The notes: generated from the sequence alone by a model not told the origin. A DNA stretch of 64,000 bases from Atherix ibis (GCA_958298945.1 OY282610.1:35719667-35783666); one strand, 5' to 3'. Shown: positions 22,030 through 33,920, numbered from the stretch's first letter. Numbers and translations: made by a program.

Positions 22030-24390
22030 TGATCGGTATTCGTGGAACTAGAAAAAAATAACCTCACTTTGCATGGTTAGCAATTAATCGAGTACCATAA
22101 TATGGATATGGCAAGTAGAAGCCCTATGTTCTCAGTAAGAGTTATAAAGCAAATAATCGGTATAGTTAAATATTAATTAACTCGTTATATAGAGCACCAC
22201 CAACGGTTGTTCAACCTTGCATCATTGTCCCTGTAGAAGATCCTTATTCGTTTGTATTATACCGTAACATTCAAAGAGCCAATATAGTTCCAAAAAAAAT
22301 ATAGGAAAACTTCTATCTATAATAAATTTGTAACTATTTGAGAAAGTTTAATAGAAGATTGAAAATAAAGTAGCAAAACCATATAATTCAACGACGCCAA
22401 CGATACTACTCAAAAAGGAAGAGAATTTTCGTAGTTAAAATTATGTGTACGTGTATGTGTAATATCAGAATTTTTAATGTAATATCGTAGGCCCAATTTT
22501 TTAATTTTTTTTTTGGTAGTCTTAATAAATAAATAATCAAACTCTAGTTTACAGCAGTATCGAAAGCTTCAAAAGCTTTATACATTAGCATAGGGACCAA
22601 AAAAGGAGCAACTATTAATTTTGTACAAAAATTCATTTTGTGTTTGTAAAATTTTTTTGTTGATAAAACCAAACATAAAACTAGTCGACTTTTAACATGG
22701 CAATATGGTAACATGACAATAACCAAGTACTCGTATTATGTGGTGCTAGTACAGAGAAAGTTTTAAATTGTTAAAGATTACATATTTGATTATGGCACAA
22801 GGATTAGAAATGCTGGTATATATTTCTGCTCCAGGATAGATAATACGTAATGGCCAATATCATATTTAAGTTATATAGTTTGAAAATTTCCAAGGGTCAC
22901 TTTTAACTCATCCCTTTAACGTTGAATGGAAATGTTGATTTTTCGAAAAGTTTCACAACGAAAATGTTCCCTGTGCGTGATTAGAATACATCTGCTGAAG
23001 ACTCCGATGATACTAAGGAGTATTAACATGCTTTTGGGCATTTATAGCAAAGCTGAGGGAATCACTTTTACATCTAATGAACTGTTCAACCCATGAGCGG
23101 TTTCATAAAAATGCTTTTGTTGAAAATCAATCGTTATTCTAGTAGTAACCTTTTCCTTGTGGAATAAAAAAATATATAATAAATACATAAAAAGGAACAG
23201 ACCAAATCGACGACTCTTACCCAATTAACTGAACCATTTTTTTGTTGTTGTTATCCTTCAATATTAAACAATAGAAGATTGGGGTCTGTTTTTTGTTAGG
23301 CTTACTCTCGGCAAAGTAAAAGAACTGCAAATTTTCCTTTGATTTTATTTCATTTTAATTTTTTTTTTTTTTTTTTATAGATAGAAGGAATCAATAATAA
23401 GGGACTGATTAGAAATTCTAAACTTGTTTACGTGTCAATTATAATAAGGAATATTATTAAATAGGAAATTTTTTCGAAATAAATAAAGGATCAGATTTAA
23501 AAGTATTGTTCAAATCTGATCCTTTATTTATTTTTAACTTTATTTCTCTTAAGTGAATTAGTTATAATCAAATTGGGGATGGAAATTTTTTTCTCGAATT
23601 TATTATATTTATATTTGATTAATTAGAAATTTTAAATAAATTAACATAATTTAAATTTATGGAGTTTTTTTTTCTAAAATCCTGAAAGATTTAGAAAATC
23701 GACTGTAAAATTTTATAATAAAGTTTATATTTAACAGATTTTGCCTTCAAATATATTTATTCCCTTCCATTAGCACGTATCCTTGCAGCATCAACTATTG
23801 AATACTAACGCATTCAGTAAAAACGTGTTGGCCAATTTATACACAAACGAATGAAAAACGTTATTAAAGTTAAAGTTATTTTCCTGTATTCAATTAGACT
23901 AACTTTTAGTATTTCTTCTTATTTGATCATGAAAATGTGCTTCTCATTCGAAGATTTCATTTTCAATGAACAAAATTAGAAGTGTAGAACTTTTATTGAT
24001 AATTTCACTTCCATTTAATTTAAATGCAATCAAATTTATTTGAAAACAGAATCTCTTTTAAGTTGAAATTAATTAAAACGAAATGTTTAGGCAATTTTAA
24101 GAAAATATATTTTGTAGTTTATTTATTTATTGAAAAAAATTTACAATTATTGATATCTCAAAATTTTTTTTTATAAAAATGATACCGGATTCAACTGGTT
24201 TGTTAAGTAATCATTTTGAGATAATGTAACTTAAAGAAAGAAAGTATTGTTATACAAACAGAAAATTCAGATATACAATAGCTTTTAAGTAAATAACAGA
24301 GATGGCAGTAGTCAAGGAAATTTTAAAAACATATAAAAATTTTTTTCTTTTAAATACCAAAAATCAATAGTTTTTGTTGTGTTTTAAGAT
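22030..24390. other. AT-rich DNA without recognisable genes
   Basis: No coding pattern recognised. It holds a 22-bp perfect inverted repeat at 23477-23533 and long T runs near 23360. Confidence 0.55.
23477..23533. repeat. 22-bp perfect inverted repeat
   Basis: The arms 23477-23498 and 23512-23533 are exactly complementary over 22 bp around a 13-nt loop; the core is GGATCAGATTT. A strong potential hairpin or cruciform. No element could be tied to it. Confidence 0.85.
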
Positions 24391-24399
24391 TTTTAAATG

Positions 24400-25130
24400 G
24401 GAAGAGTATTTTTGACGTCTTAATAATAAAAATGGTAGAATAGATAAAACCAACTAAGCAGCAAAAAAAAGAGGTCGATTTTCACTTATAATTTTAAAAA
24501 AATGTCGCTTTGATTATGCGTGATTTATATAAAAAATATGAGGAGACAGACAGGTAAAATATTCAAATTTTCCAGAAGGACCACAATTGGGGATGATAGA
24601 TTATTGCTCCAAATATGCTTGAAGGATCGATGCCAAATTATTGTGCAATTAAGAAGGATTAAATGGGAGTAGCCGTTAGTGTGTAGACCATTCGTAGGAG
24701 ACTCCAACAAGGTGGTTTACAGGACCTATGTTGGCGGAGGTTTTCATGCTAGTGTCCTATCCACCATAAGGTAATTAGAGTGGATGAAAAAACTTAAAGA
24801 CTGGACTTCTTAAGATTGTAAAAAAGATGTTTCGTAAGAGAAAATTCAAACACTTGTAGCCCAATGAAATCCTGTCAGTATGACGCCAACCTGGTGACAG
24901 ATGCAGCCACGACTGAAAGCTGCATAATCTGGGATTATTTGTCCAAGCTATGATTGGTCGGTATCATTTTAGCAATAGAACAGAGAATTCACAAAAATAT
25001 TTGAAAATATTGAAGGACAATTTTTTATCATTGATGGAAAGAAATCTTTGCTACTGGAACAGTCTTATTTTTAGGACTACTTTGCGTCATGTCATCGGGC
25101 TAAAAGTGTTCTTAATATTTTTCAAATAGC
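24400..25130 (+). pseudogene. Tc1-like transposase relic
   Basis: Across stops and frameshifts the + strand reads RRTTIGDDRLLLQICLKDRC (second helix-turn-helix region of Tc1-like transposases), then VDEK, RCSHD, and a stretch with QKYLKILKDNFLSLMERN, which resembles the KYIxILExNLLP segment before the second aspartate. None of the catalytic residues can be read safely. Terminal repeats were not found. Confidence 0.55.
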
Positions 25131-25284
25131 GCTAAAAATATATAAAATTTAACTATTGTATAAAAATATAAATGAAAAAGTTTCACTTTCAAAGGTAAAG
25201 GATTTTTTGAAGGAAGTCTGGGTTATAACAATGGCTTTGGTCAGGTAATAGTATCAATCTTAATATCATTAGTACAAGTATGAT

Positions 25285-25569
25285 AACCGGAAGTCCGGTC
25301 TAGGTTTGCTGAATCAAAAACACCATTTCGACACTCTCAGCACATGGTTCACACACTCGCTCCACTGATGGCAGGCCCAACATCCTCTTCTCGGACCATA
25401 AATAAAGCTACTGTTGTCTTTCCGGGCAAGATCTTTCTCATCTACATAGAGTAGAGTAGAGGTTCAGCACACTGCAATCTTTTGAGCTTAATTTTACCCC
25501 AACTGAATGAACGCAGTAACGCTCCAGGATCTTCTTGTTAAATAATCTACGGAAACGTACATTCTTCAG
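25285..25569 (-). pseudogene. RTE-like LINE 3' part, left of mariner insertion
   Basis: The DNA is similar to 57190-57470: shared stretches are CCGGTCTAGG, CTGAATCAAA and GCAGTAACGCTCCAG. The minus-strand frames give RRLFNKKILERYC and SSFIYGPRRGCW, which parallel the C-terminal ExYERxxRxxxxELYELY and RRxGxPxxxW patterns of these LINEs. It breaks at 25569, where a TA-flanked mariner end begins, and the same LINE resumes at 27060. Confidence 0.65.
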
Positions 25570-25571
25570 TA

Positions 25572-26112
25572 TTGGGTTGTTCGGAAAGTAATTTCGTTTT
25601 TTTAATAAAAATGAAAGACGATTTTCTTATAGTGAATTAATATTTTATTCAATGTCCAATATCATTTGCCATCTTTTTAGTAATACCACGATTCTACACT
25701 CATAAAACTTTTGTTCTTCACTGGAAAAAACTGATCTAAATGATTTTTGACCTCCTCATTTGAATTAAACTTTTTACCGTCTAAAAAATTTTCTACAGAC
25801 CGGAACAAATAACAATCGGAAGATCCTAGGTCCGGAAAGTATGGTGGCTGTGGCAGTATATCCCATCCAAGCTCTAAAAGCTCTTGCCGAGTAGTCAAAC
25901 TTGTATGTGGTTTCGCATTACCCTGTTGGAACACTAAACCTTTCCTATTGACCAATTGTTGGCCTTTTTCTTTAAGTGAATCATTCAATTTGTCCAACTG
26001 ATGACAGTACACTTCATAATTGATCGTTGTGTTGCTCGGTAGAAGCTCAAAATAAACGATTCCTTTGAAATTCCACCAAACAGATACCATAACCTTTTTT
26101 TGATGAATATTG
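25572..26112 (-). mobile_element. Mariner family F (mellifera-like), 3' half
   Basis: The 3' terminus TTGGGTTGTTCGGAAAGTAA begins at 25572, with TA at 25570-25571. A frame at 26090-25677 reads MVSVWWNFKGIVYFELLPSN and VYCHQLDKLNDSLKEKG, then a second catalytic block in which the aspartate is replaced by glycine (FQQGNAKPHTS), and a third block altered to YFPDLGSSDCYLF. The N-terminal half of this family is absent; instead DNA of family E begins at about 26113. Confidence 0.88.
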
Positions 26113-27057
26113 ACTTTCGAAGCGGGGCCGCTTTTTCTTCAATTCGACGTCAAATCGGCCCAATTAGTCAGCATAGTAGCGCCCCGTGATTGTTTTACTC
26201 TTCTCGAGGTAATCGATGTGGATCACATCTTGTGAATCCCAGAAAACGGTGGCCATCACCTTTCCGGCCGATCGAACAGTCTTCGCCTTCTTCGGAGCAC
26301 GTTCGCCGGGTGAAGTCCACTGTTTCGACTGTTCCTTGGTCTCTGGTGTGTACCAGTGAATCCATGTTTCGTCGACGGTCACGAAACGATGCAAGAACTC
26401 CGCTGGATTGCGCTGAAACAGCGCCAAACACGTCGCCGATGTGGTCTCACGGTTGCGCTTGTTTTCCGGTGTGAGCAAACGCGGCACCCATCGCGCCGAC
26501 AGCTTTCTCTGGCCCAGTTCTTCGTGTAGAATATGATGCACCGTTCCTACTGCGATGCCCACAGTCTCAGCTATCTCGTGAACCTTCAATCGACGGTCTG
26601 CCAACACGAGATCGTGGACTTTTTTAACGGTTTCCTCCGTAGCAGCCGTTTTCGGGGCACCTGGGCGTGGCTCATCAAAAACAGACGTGCGGCCACGAAC
26701 AAACTCGTTGAACCAATTCTTGACGGTCGCCATCGAAGGAGAAGAGTCACCATACACAGCATCCAAGCGATCTTTGATTTCGCTGCGCGTTTTCCCTTCC
26801 AAAAACAAGAATCTAATCACCGAACGATATTGTTCTTTTTCCATTTTTGTGCAACCGACCGACACGCTCGCTTTTAAAGGCTCTCAAAACAAAACTAATA
26901 AAGGAAATCTACTGAAACTTTGACAGTAGGCTACTAAAAGTGGGTACTGCACGATGGTAAATGTACTGCACGATGGTTTTTTTGTACTGCACGATGGTGT
27001 TTTTGTGACAGCAGTTCCATCGGGCGGTGAGGCTAAGAACTTGTTGAATGACCCTCG
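26113..27057 (-). mobile_element. Mariner family E, 5' half
   Basis: The 5' terminus is CGAGGGTCATTCAACAAGTT on the minus strand, ending at 27057 with TA at 27058-27059. From 26865 to 26164 a 233-residue frame is open: MSVGCTKMEKEQYRSVIRF, a complete helix-turn-helix region (KTRSEIKDRLDAVYGDSSPS, ATVKNWFNEF), GRTSVFDEPRPGAPK, the WVPRLL linker, and the first catalytic block FVTVDETWIHWYTPETKEQS. It ends with TITGRYYAD and a stop. A few more codons (KKKRPRF) can be read before homology ends at about 26113 and family F starts, out of frame. Both catalytic aspartates of the C-terminal half are missing. Confidence 0.92.
26944..26998. repeat. Three copies of a 15-bp motif in the mariner E 5' UTR
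   Basis: GTACTGCACGATGGT occurs at 26944-26958, 26963-26977 and 26984-26998, separated by 4 and 6 bases. It lies between the terminal repeat and the start of the mariner E frame. Confidence 0.9.
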
Positions 27058-27059
27058 TA

Positions 27060-27400
27060 TGGTCAGAATTTTCTATCAAAATAATTTCAACTGATTGAAA
27101 TACACTCTTTTTCTGCCTTACGCGAATTTCTTTCTTAATATTATTATTGGTTGCTACCCTTAACCCCTGAGAGACGAAGAGGAAAATCTTCTATCCGTAT
27201 GCGTAGGTCACGCTGATATGTCATCATTGGGTCAATCCTAATGAAGGCCACTCGTACAGCTCTTACTTGGTATATTCCAAAAGCTGGGCTGACTTTATGA
27301 GTAGGGTATCCCTCATACTCACCCCTGGGAGACGAATCTCTTTCTCCAGCACCAGCTTAAAGAGAATCTAGGCTGAGTCATGGTCCATAACCATTTAAAA
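27060..27400 (-). pseudogene. RTE-like LINE, RT part, right of mariner insertion
   Basis: The sequence after the TA (TGGTCAGAATTTTC) matches 59025-59040, and the stretch TTGGTTGCTACCCTT parallels 59080-59140. Minus-strand frames read KLVLEKEIRLPGVSMRDTLL and KSAQLLEYTK, where active copies have the LxYADD catalytic box. With 25285-25569 this is one LINE split by the hybrid mariner. Confidence 0.65.
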
Positions 27401-30090
27401 ATTAAGACATACTATTACCTCGATGTCAAAAAGGATAAGAGCAATGATAGCAGCAAAAGGGGGGAACTCTGACACAAAATATTGAAAACAATAAATTTTA
27501 TTATTTATATATAATAATATTATCACAATAAAGAAGCAAAAATTCAATAAATCCAATTGTGTTTTACACGATTTTGAAATAACACCATCCAAAAAAAGGA
27601 CGAATATATACTTTTTTTCATAAGTTATTTGTTTTGCAACTATTTCCAAAATAATTTTAAAAAAATTATTAAATTTGTAGTTTTTATGGTGTCATATGGT
27701 ATAGTTTTTATGGTGTAATACGGTAAATTAAAATTTCAAGGATATTGAACCAAACCCTTATTTTCTATGTGTCTTTTTGCATAGTATTCTTTTACAAGTT
27801 TTTTTTTTCTGAAACGCATCTACCGTATAAAAACAGAATTAGCTGCACTTGTTTTCCAAATTCTGTTAAAAATAAATACATATTCTTAACAATTAGGTAA
27901 ATTTCGAAAAGGACTTTTACCAGCCTTCGGTGTATTTTATAACTGATATGATAATTAGTAATAGTTGTTATTATGAAAGTATGGTTTTAGGGAGAAAAAC
28001 AAATATTATCTAATAGAAATATTTAGGTAAAAGAATATTAAAATGATGAAGAAAAATCAAAAGATTTAACCTTACACTAAAACGAATCCTATTTCATTTG
28101 CAGCAGACAAATCCGTTAAGCTCCTTTAACCGAGAGCATTGAAAATTACACATTTAAAATGCCTTCTATCACATAGCCAGGACAACAGATGGTGATGGAC
28201 TCCTGTTAATGCGCTTAAATAAATTACACACTCATTAATAAATTATATTCATAGCCACGAAACTCTAGTTACTCGTATTAAAATTTATTTAAAGTTAGGA
28301 GCAATCTTTCATAAGATACTTTTTGGATTAGGCATTGTACAGCCATAAATATTAATTAGAAATTGTTATTTTATCATTTGATAAGGCTTCATGTAAATAG
28401 ATTAAAAAAAAAAACTGAATATCAGCTGCTGCGTAAAAGTTTTCTATCAAAAATATCAACAACAAAAAATTAATAAATACATAAAATTTTAAAAAGAAAA
28501 GTTACCAGAAAATTAATCTTTTAAAATGTATAATATTACTGAACATTGTGTTTTCCGGGGGGTGGGGGGTGGATTTGTCCTTTTTTTGTTTCTAAAAAAA
28601 AACGATTTTGTAATGATTTCAATTAATTTATTATGATTAATTTAGTTGGTAGCAGCTAAATTAAATAATAATTTTATCATAGAAGTATTTTTCTCTGCGG
28701 TCTTAGAATAAATATTAAAATATTATAAAGGAAAAGTTCTGTTATTCTTGACAGTTGAAGTGTTTGAAAATGTAAAACTGAACACTTCAGCATATTGCGT
28801 TGAAAAATGAATAATCTCAATTATGCTAAGAAAAAAAAATTTTTGTCTAATATAAAAATGAATATTTACCAATTTGCAAACCCAAGTACTTAGTATTTCC
28901 ACAAGATGGTGTTTGTATATACCAAGGACTTGATAATTGAAAGATTACAATTTTTATTAAGTAGGTACTTGGAATATATTACTAAAAATTGCATGTAACT
29001 GAAAATTCAGAAGCACAGGCGTCACACGAGGAAATCATAATTAAAGTATAGTTTTTGTAAAAGTAATAGAGATGGCGTTAGTATATAAGTGGTCCTATAG
29101 AAAGCATCTGGATTTCGGATATTCAAATTGGAGTTTATTAAATTTTACTTTTTTATTAAAACACCATAGGCTAAGAGAATTTATTAATCCTTAAAATGAA
29201 AATCACAATGGAAATTATAAAATGAATATCGTATTTTCAGTTGCATATTTATCAATGGTCCCATTATTGTTTTGACTAAACCATTCCAAAAAAAATTTAA
29301 TTTCTACCCAGTTATATACTTATCTATACAATACACAGGTACTTTTAAAAGATAGATTTAAACATAATTAAGTACATAAATATTGTTGAATATTAGATAA
29401 ATTCGTGTACTTGTAGAATTTTTTTAATACATGTGCAGTAAGGAAAAAAACATATAAAATATTTTTTAAAAAAATATTGCTTAATCAAACATTGAGTATT
29501 AATTAAAACAAAAATTCACTGTTTGCATTCAGAGAAACAATTAATGTTTTCTTGAAGATAATAAATTAATATCTTACGAAAATGTATGTTATTAGCACAT
29601 AAAATTGTGATATAAAAGTGAAAATTTCTTCTAAGAGAAAATTTCTTCTAAGAATTAAATTTAAAAAAGAAAAAAAAAACCTACAACAACAACAAAAACT
29701 TTAATAATAATAAAAGTAGAATAGAAAATTGCTTGTGTACATGAGAATAGGATAACACAATTACAACAGTAATTTTCTTATCGTTCTTATACAGTAACAG
29801 GATATGATAAGAAAAACATATGAGTATCTTAAAGAGGATAATTCTTTAAGCAAATCTACCATAGTGTGTCTAAATATAAGATCTGTGATAGTTCATTAAA
29901 TTTAATTAAAATCTTCTTCATATTCAGTTATTTGTGTATTACCACTTGTACAATAATTAAATTTGGTTAGCATACTCATTACCAGCAACTATATAAAGGT
30001 GGAAAGTGAACAGTGTTGCTGTTCCTCTATTAAATAAGTACGTAAATAATGATCTAACAAAAAATATATATATTGTATATATGTAGTTTA
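27400..30090. other. AT-rich DNA without recognisable genes
   Basis: Nothing coding recognised. A G-rich tract at 28557-28572 (two runs of six G and a GG, separated by single T) stands out; such tracts can form quadruplexes. Confidence 0.55.
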
Positions 30091-30289
30091 TTATGTGTAT
30101 AGAATATTTGTAATAAGAAATTGATAAATCTTTACAAGAAAATTAATGAGTTCTCATTAGAGGGATTTTCCATTACATATAGAAATTTCAAGAGAGAATA
30201 TGCGAAATAATGTTAAAGCTAGATTAATTTTGTAATTGCCGACATTTGAACAAATTGATTTCTTCTTATAATAATTCTTTTAACTAATA

Positions 30290-30383
30290 CGAGTGCAGTA
30301 TGATAAGTCGGTGATAAATGAAATAAACAATTAATTTATTCAACAAAAATTAATTCATTTTTCAACTTTAAGTTTGTAACACC
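30290..30383 (-). mobile_element. Mariner family G, copy 2, left end
   Basis: The end reads CGAGTGCAGTATGATAAGTC and continues GGTGATAAATGAAATAAAC, matching the left ends at 16249 and 43566. It is interrupted at 30370-30383 by the target site of the jockey-like LINE and resumes at 34045. The same stretch is duplicated at 32187-32280. Confidence 0.85.
30370..30383. repeat. 14-bp target site duplication, left
   Basis: AAGTTTGTAACACC, identical to 34031-34044 just after the A-rich LINE tail. Another copy at 32267-32280 was carried by the tandem duplication. Confidence 0.93.
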
Positions 30384-31995
30384 AGACGAATTCTCAAATA
30401 CAAAACAGCTACACACCCGCTCCGGAATACCGACGGAACCTGGGCAAAAACAGATAAACAGAAAGCCGACATCTTTGGCAAACACTTAGAAAACATCTTT
30501 AAACCTTACGAAGATGTCCAAGACATTCTGCATGACGAACAAATATTCCGACAAATATCAACTCAGTTGCCTATAAGTCCACCTCCTAAGTTTTTCACTC
30601 CTTTCGAAGTTAAATTCACAATAGAACACCTTTCCAATAAAAAAGCCCCAGAATATGACCAAATAACTTCAGAAATCCTGAAATAAATTTCCAAAAAAAC
30701 CCTCGTCCTTATAACCTATATTTATAATAGTATCCTCCGCACATCATTTTTTGATCCCAAAACCCAATAAGCCGAAAAACCTTCCTATCTCATATAGACC
30801 TATAAGCCTCCTTCCCATGTTATCAAAAATCATAGAAAAACTATTCCTAAAACGCTTTTATCCCATTTTTGAAACCGAGGGTGTCATTCCTCAGCATCAG
30901 TTTGGATTTCGACCTGAGCATTCCACTATCCAGCAGTGTTTTCGCGTAGTCGACTACATAGCATGTTCGCTAGAACGAAAGGAATACTGCCCAGGCGTGT
31001 TTCTTGACATTTCGCATGTTTTCGACCGTGTATGGCACCCTGGATTGCTTTGAAAGTTGCAGCGAGTCCTACCCTCGAGTTATTTCCACATCCTTAAATC
31101 TTATCTCTCAGACCGATATTTTCAGGTAGCTGAAAATATGGAGTACTCTGACATTTATCCAATTTCCGCCGGTGTCCCTCAAGGAAGTATCCTAGGTCCT
31201 ATCCTATATAACATTTATACCCATGACATTCCTTGCCACAACAACATCCTAACCGCAACATATGCTGACGATACAGCCATCTTGACACATCACAAAGATC
31301 CTTCCACAGCCCTTAGTATCCTACAGAACCATATCCACTCCTTAGAAACTTGGTTCAAAAGGTGGAGAGTGAAGGTAAATGAGCAAAAATCTGCTCATGT
31401 AACTTTCACACTCTGCCGAAAACAAATTCCCGACATAACCCTAAACGGCAGTATTATTCCACAAAAAAATAGCGTACGTTACCTTGGACTTATATTCGAC
31501 AAACGGTTAACCTGGAACCTTCATACGAAAACTAAAAGACGTTAACTTAACGGACGATACAAACAATTATTACGTCTCCCCTAGACAGTAAATCAAAACT
31601 TCCAACAACAAGTAAACTATTACTATACAATACGGTTCTGAAACCAATATGGACATATGGTCTAGAACTTTGGGGTTCGACTAAGCATTCCAACTCCCTT
31701 CCAATCCAATCCCTACAATCCCGAATCCTTTGTAAAATTGTCAATGCCCCCTTTTATGTGCGAAACACTGTTATCCACCGTGACCTAAATGTTCCATTTG
31801 TTCGTGAACTATGCCTCCTCCCGATATAAAAAATTCCATTCGCATCTATCCTTCCACCCTTATCCTTTAGAAAGGGAACTTTTCACTCCCACCCTTCCAG
31901 TATACACCCATCGACGTTTAAAACGGCGATGGCCGAGAGATTATTTAAAATTATAAAATAAAATTACCCTGTTCTGAGGTAACATCGATGGGTGT
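30384..31995 (+). pseudogene. Jockey-like LINE RT fragment, unit 1
   Basis: A 5'-truncated non-LTR reverse transcriptase on the + strand. Readable in order: HLENIFKPYEDVQDIL, FTIEHLSNKKAPEYD, MIPKPNKP, YRPISLLPMLSKIIEKLFLK, HQFGFRPEHSTIQQC, FLDISHVFDRVWHPGLL, SAGVPQGSILGPILYNIYT, the catalytic box ATYADDTAILTHHKD, then VRYLGLIFDKRLTW and, after stops, KPIWTYGLELWGS. Lesions include a stop at about 30683, a 32-bp deletion with frameshift near 30750, a TGA after HPGLL (31052-31054) and a stop after TKTKRR. The 3' end is cut by the duplication joint. Confidence 0.92.
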
Positions 31996-33920
31996 ATAGA
32001 ATATTTGTAATAAGAAATTGATAAATCTCTACAAGAAAATTAATGAGTTCTCATTAGAGGGATTTTCCATTGCATATAGAAATTTCAAGAGAGAATATGC
32101 GAAATAATGTTAAAGCTAGATTAATTTTGTAATTGCCGACATTTGAACAAATTGATTTCTTCTTATAATAATTCTTTTAACTAAAACGAGTGCAGTATGA
32201 TAAGTCGGTGATAAATGAAATAAACAATTAATTTATTCAACAAAAATTAATTCATTTTTCAACTTTAAGTTTGTAACACCAGACGAATTCTCAAATACAA
32301 AACAGCTACACACCCGCTCCGGAATACCGACGGAACCTGGGCAAAAACAGATAAACAGAAAGCCGACATCTTTGGCAAACACTTAGAAAACATCTTTAAA
32401 CCTCACGAAGATGTCCAAGACATTCTGCATGACGAACAAATATTCCGACAAATATCAACTCAGTTGCCTATAAGTCCACCTCCTAAGTTTTTCACTCCTT
32501 CCGAAGTTAAATTCACAATAGAACACCTTTCCAATAAAAAAGCCCCAGAATATGACCTAATAACTTCGGAAATCCTGAAACAAATTTCCAAAAAAACCCT
32601 CGTCCTTATAACCTATATTTATAATAGTATCCTCCGCACATCATTTTTTCCTTCCCTGTGGAAGTTTTCCATAATTAAGATGATCCCAAAACCCAATAAG
32701 CCCAAAAAACTTCCTACCTCATATTGACCTATAAGCCTCCTTCCCATGTTATCAAAAATCATAGAGAAATTAATAATAAAAAGATTTTATTACATTTTTG
32801 AAACCGAGAGTGTCATTCCTTAGCATCAGTTTGGATTTCGACCTGAGCACTCCACTATCCAGCAGTGTCATCGCGTAGTCGACTACATAGCGTGTTCGCT
32901 AGAGCGAAAGGAATACTGCCCAGGCGTGTTTCTTGACATTTCGCATGCTTTCAACCGTGTATGGCATCCTGGATTGCTTTGGAAGTTGCAGCGAGTCCTA
33001 CCCTCGGCTTATTTCCACATCCTCAAATCTTATCTCTCAGACCGATATTTTCAGGTAGCTGAAAATATGGAGTACTCTGACATTTATCCAATTTCCGCCG
33101 GTGTCCCTCAAGGAAGTATCCTAGGTCCTATCCTATATAACATTTATACCCATAACATTCCTTGCCACAACAACATCCTAACCGCAACATATGCTGACGA
33201 TACAGCCATCCTGACACATCACAAAGATCCTTCCACAGCCATTAGTATCCTACAGAACCATATCCACTCCTTAGAAACTTGGTTCAAAAGGTGGAGAGTG
33301 AAGGTAAATGAGCAAAAATCTGCTCATGTAACTTTCACACTCTGCCGAAAACAAATTCCCGACATAACCCTAAACGGCAGTATTATTCCACAAAAAAATA
33401 GCGTACGTTACCTTGGACTTATTTTCGACAAACGGTTAACCTGGAACCTTCATACGAAAACTAAAAGACGTTAACTTAACGGACGATACAAACAATTATT
33501 ACGTCTCCCCTAGACAGTAAATCAAAACTTCCAACAACAAGTAAACTATTACTATACAATACGGTTCTGAAACCAATATGGACATATGGTCTAGAACTTT
33601 GGGGTTCGACTAAGCATTCCAACTCCCTTCCAATCCAATCCCTACAATCCCGAATCCTTTGTAAAATTGTCAATGCCCCCTTTTATGTGCGAAACACTGT
33701 TATCCACCGTGACCTAAATGTTCCATTTGTTCGTGAACTATGCCTCCTCCCGATATAAAAAATTCCATTCGCATCTATCCTTCCACCCTTATCCTTTAGA
33801 AAGGGAACTTTTCACTCCCACCCTTCCAGTATACACCCATCGACGTTTAAAACGGCGATGGCCGAGAGATTATTTAAAATTATAAAATAAAATTACCCTG
33901 TTCTGAGGTAACATCGATGG
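31992..33920 (+). repeat. Tandem duplication, unit 2 (1929 bp)
   Basis: Second copy of the unit. The joint is at GTGT 31992-31995, a 4-base identity between the flank (30095-30098) and the LINE (33921-33924). The TA in front of the family G end is AA here. Confidence 0.95.

Larger units (their letters stand above)
30095..31991 (+). repeat. Tandem duplication, unit 1 (1897 bp)
   Basis: The unit contains about 195 bp of flank, the left end of a family G mariner (from 30290, TA at 30288), the 14-bp target site and a jockey-like LINE fragment. It repeats at 31992-33920 at a level of a few percent difference. Relative to unit 2 it lacks 32 bp after position 30749. Confidence 0.95.

Noticed and set aside
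26190..26923. Open + strand frames of 78-114 codons at 26.2-26.9 kb
   Set aside because: They are antisense to the well-supported mariner E frame on the minus strand and match no protein family.
25572..27057. Functional hybrid transposase
   Set aside because: The join is out of frame, a stop follows YYAD, and the second aspartate in the F part is glycine.
31547..31744. 65-codon minus-strand frame, repeated identically at 33476-33673
   Set aside because: Identity is explained by the tandem duplication; it is antisense to the LINE C-terminal region.
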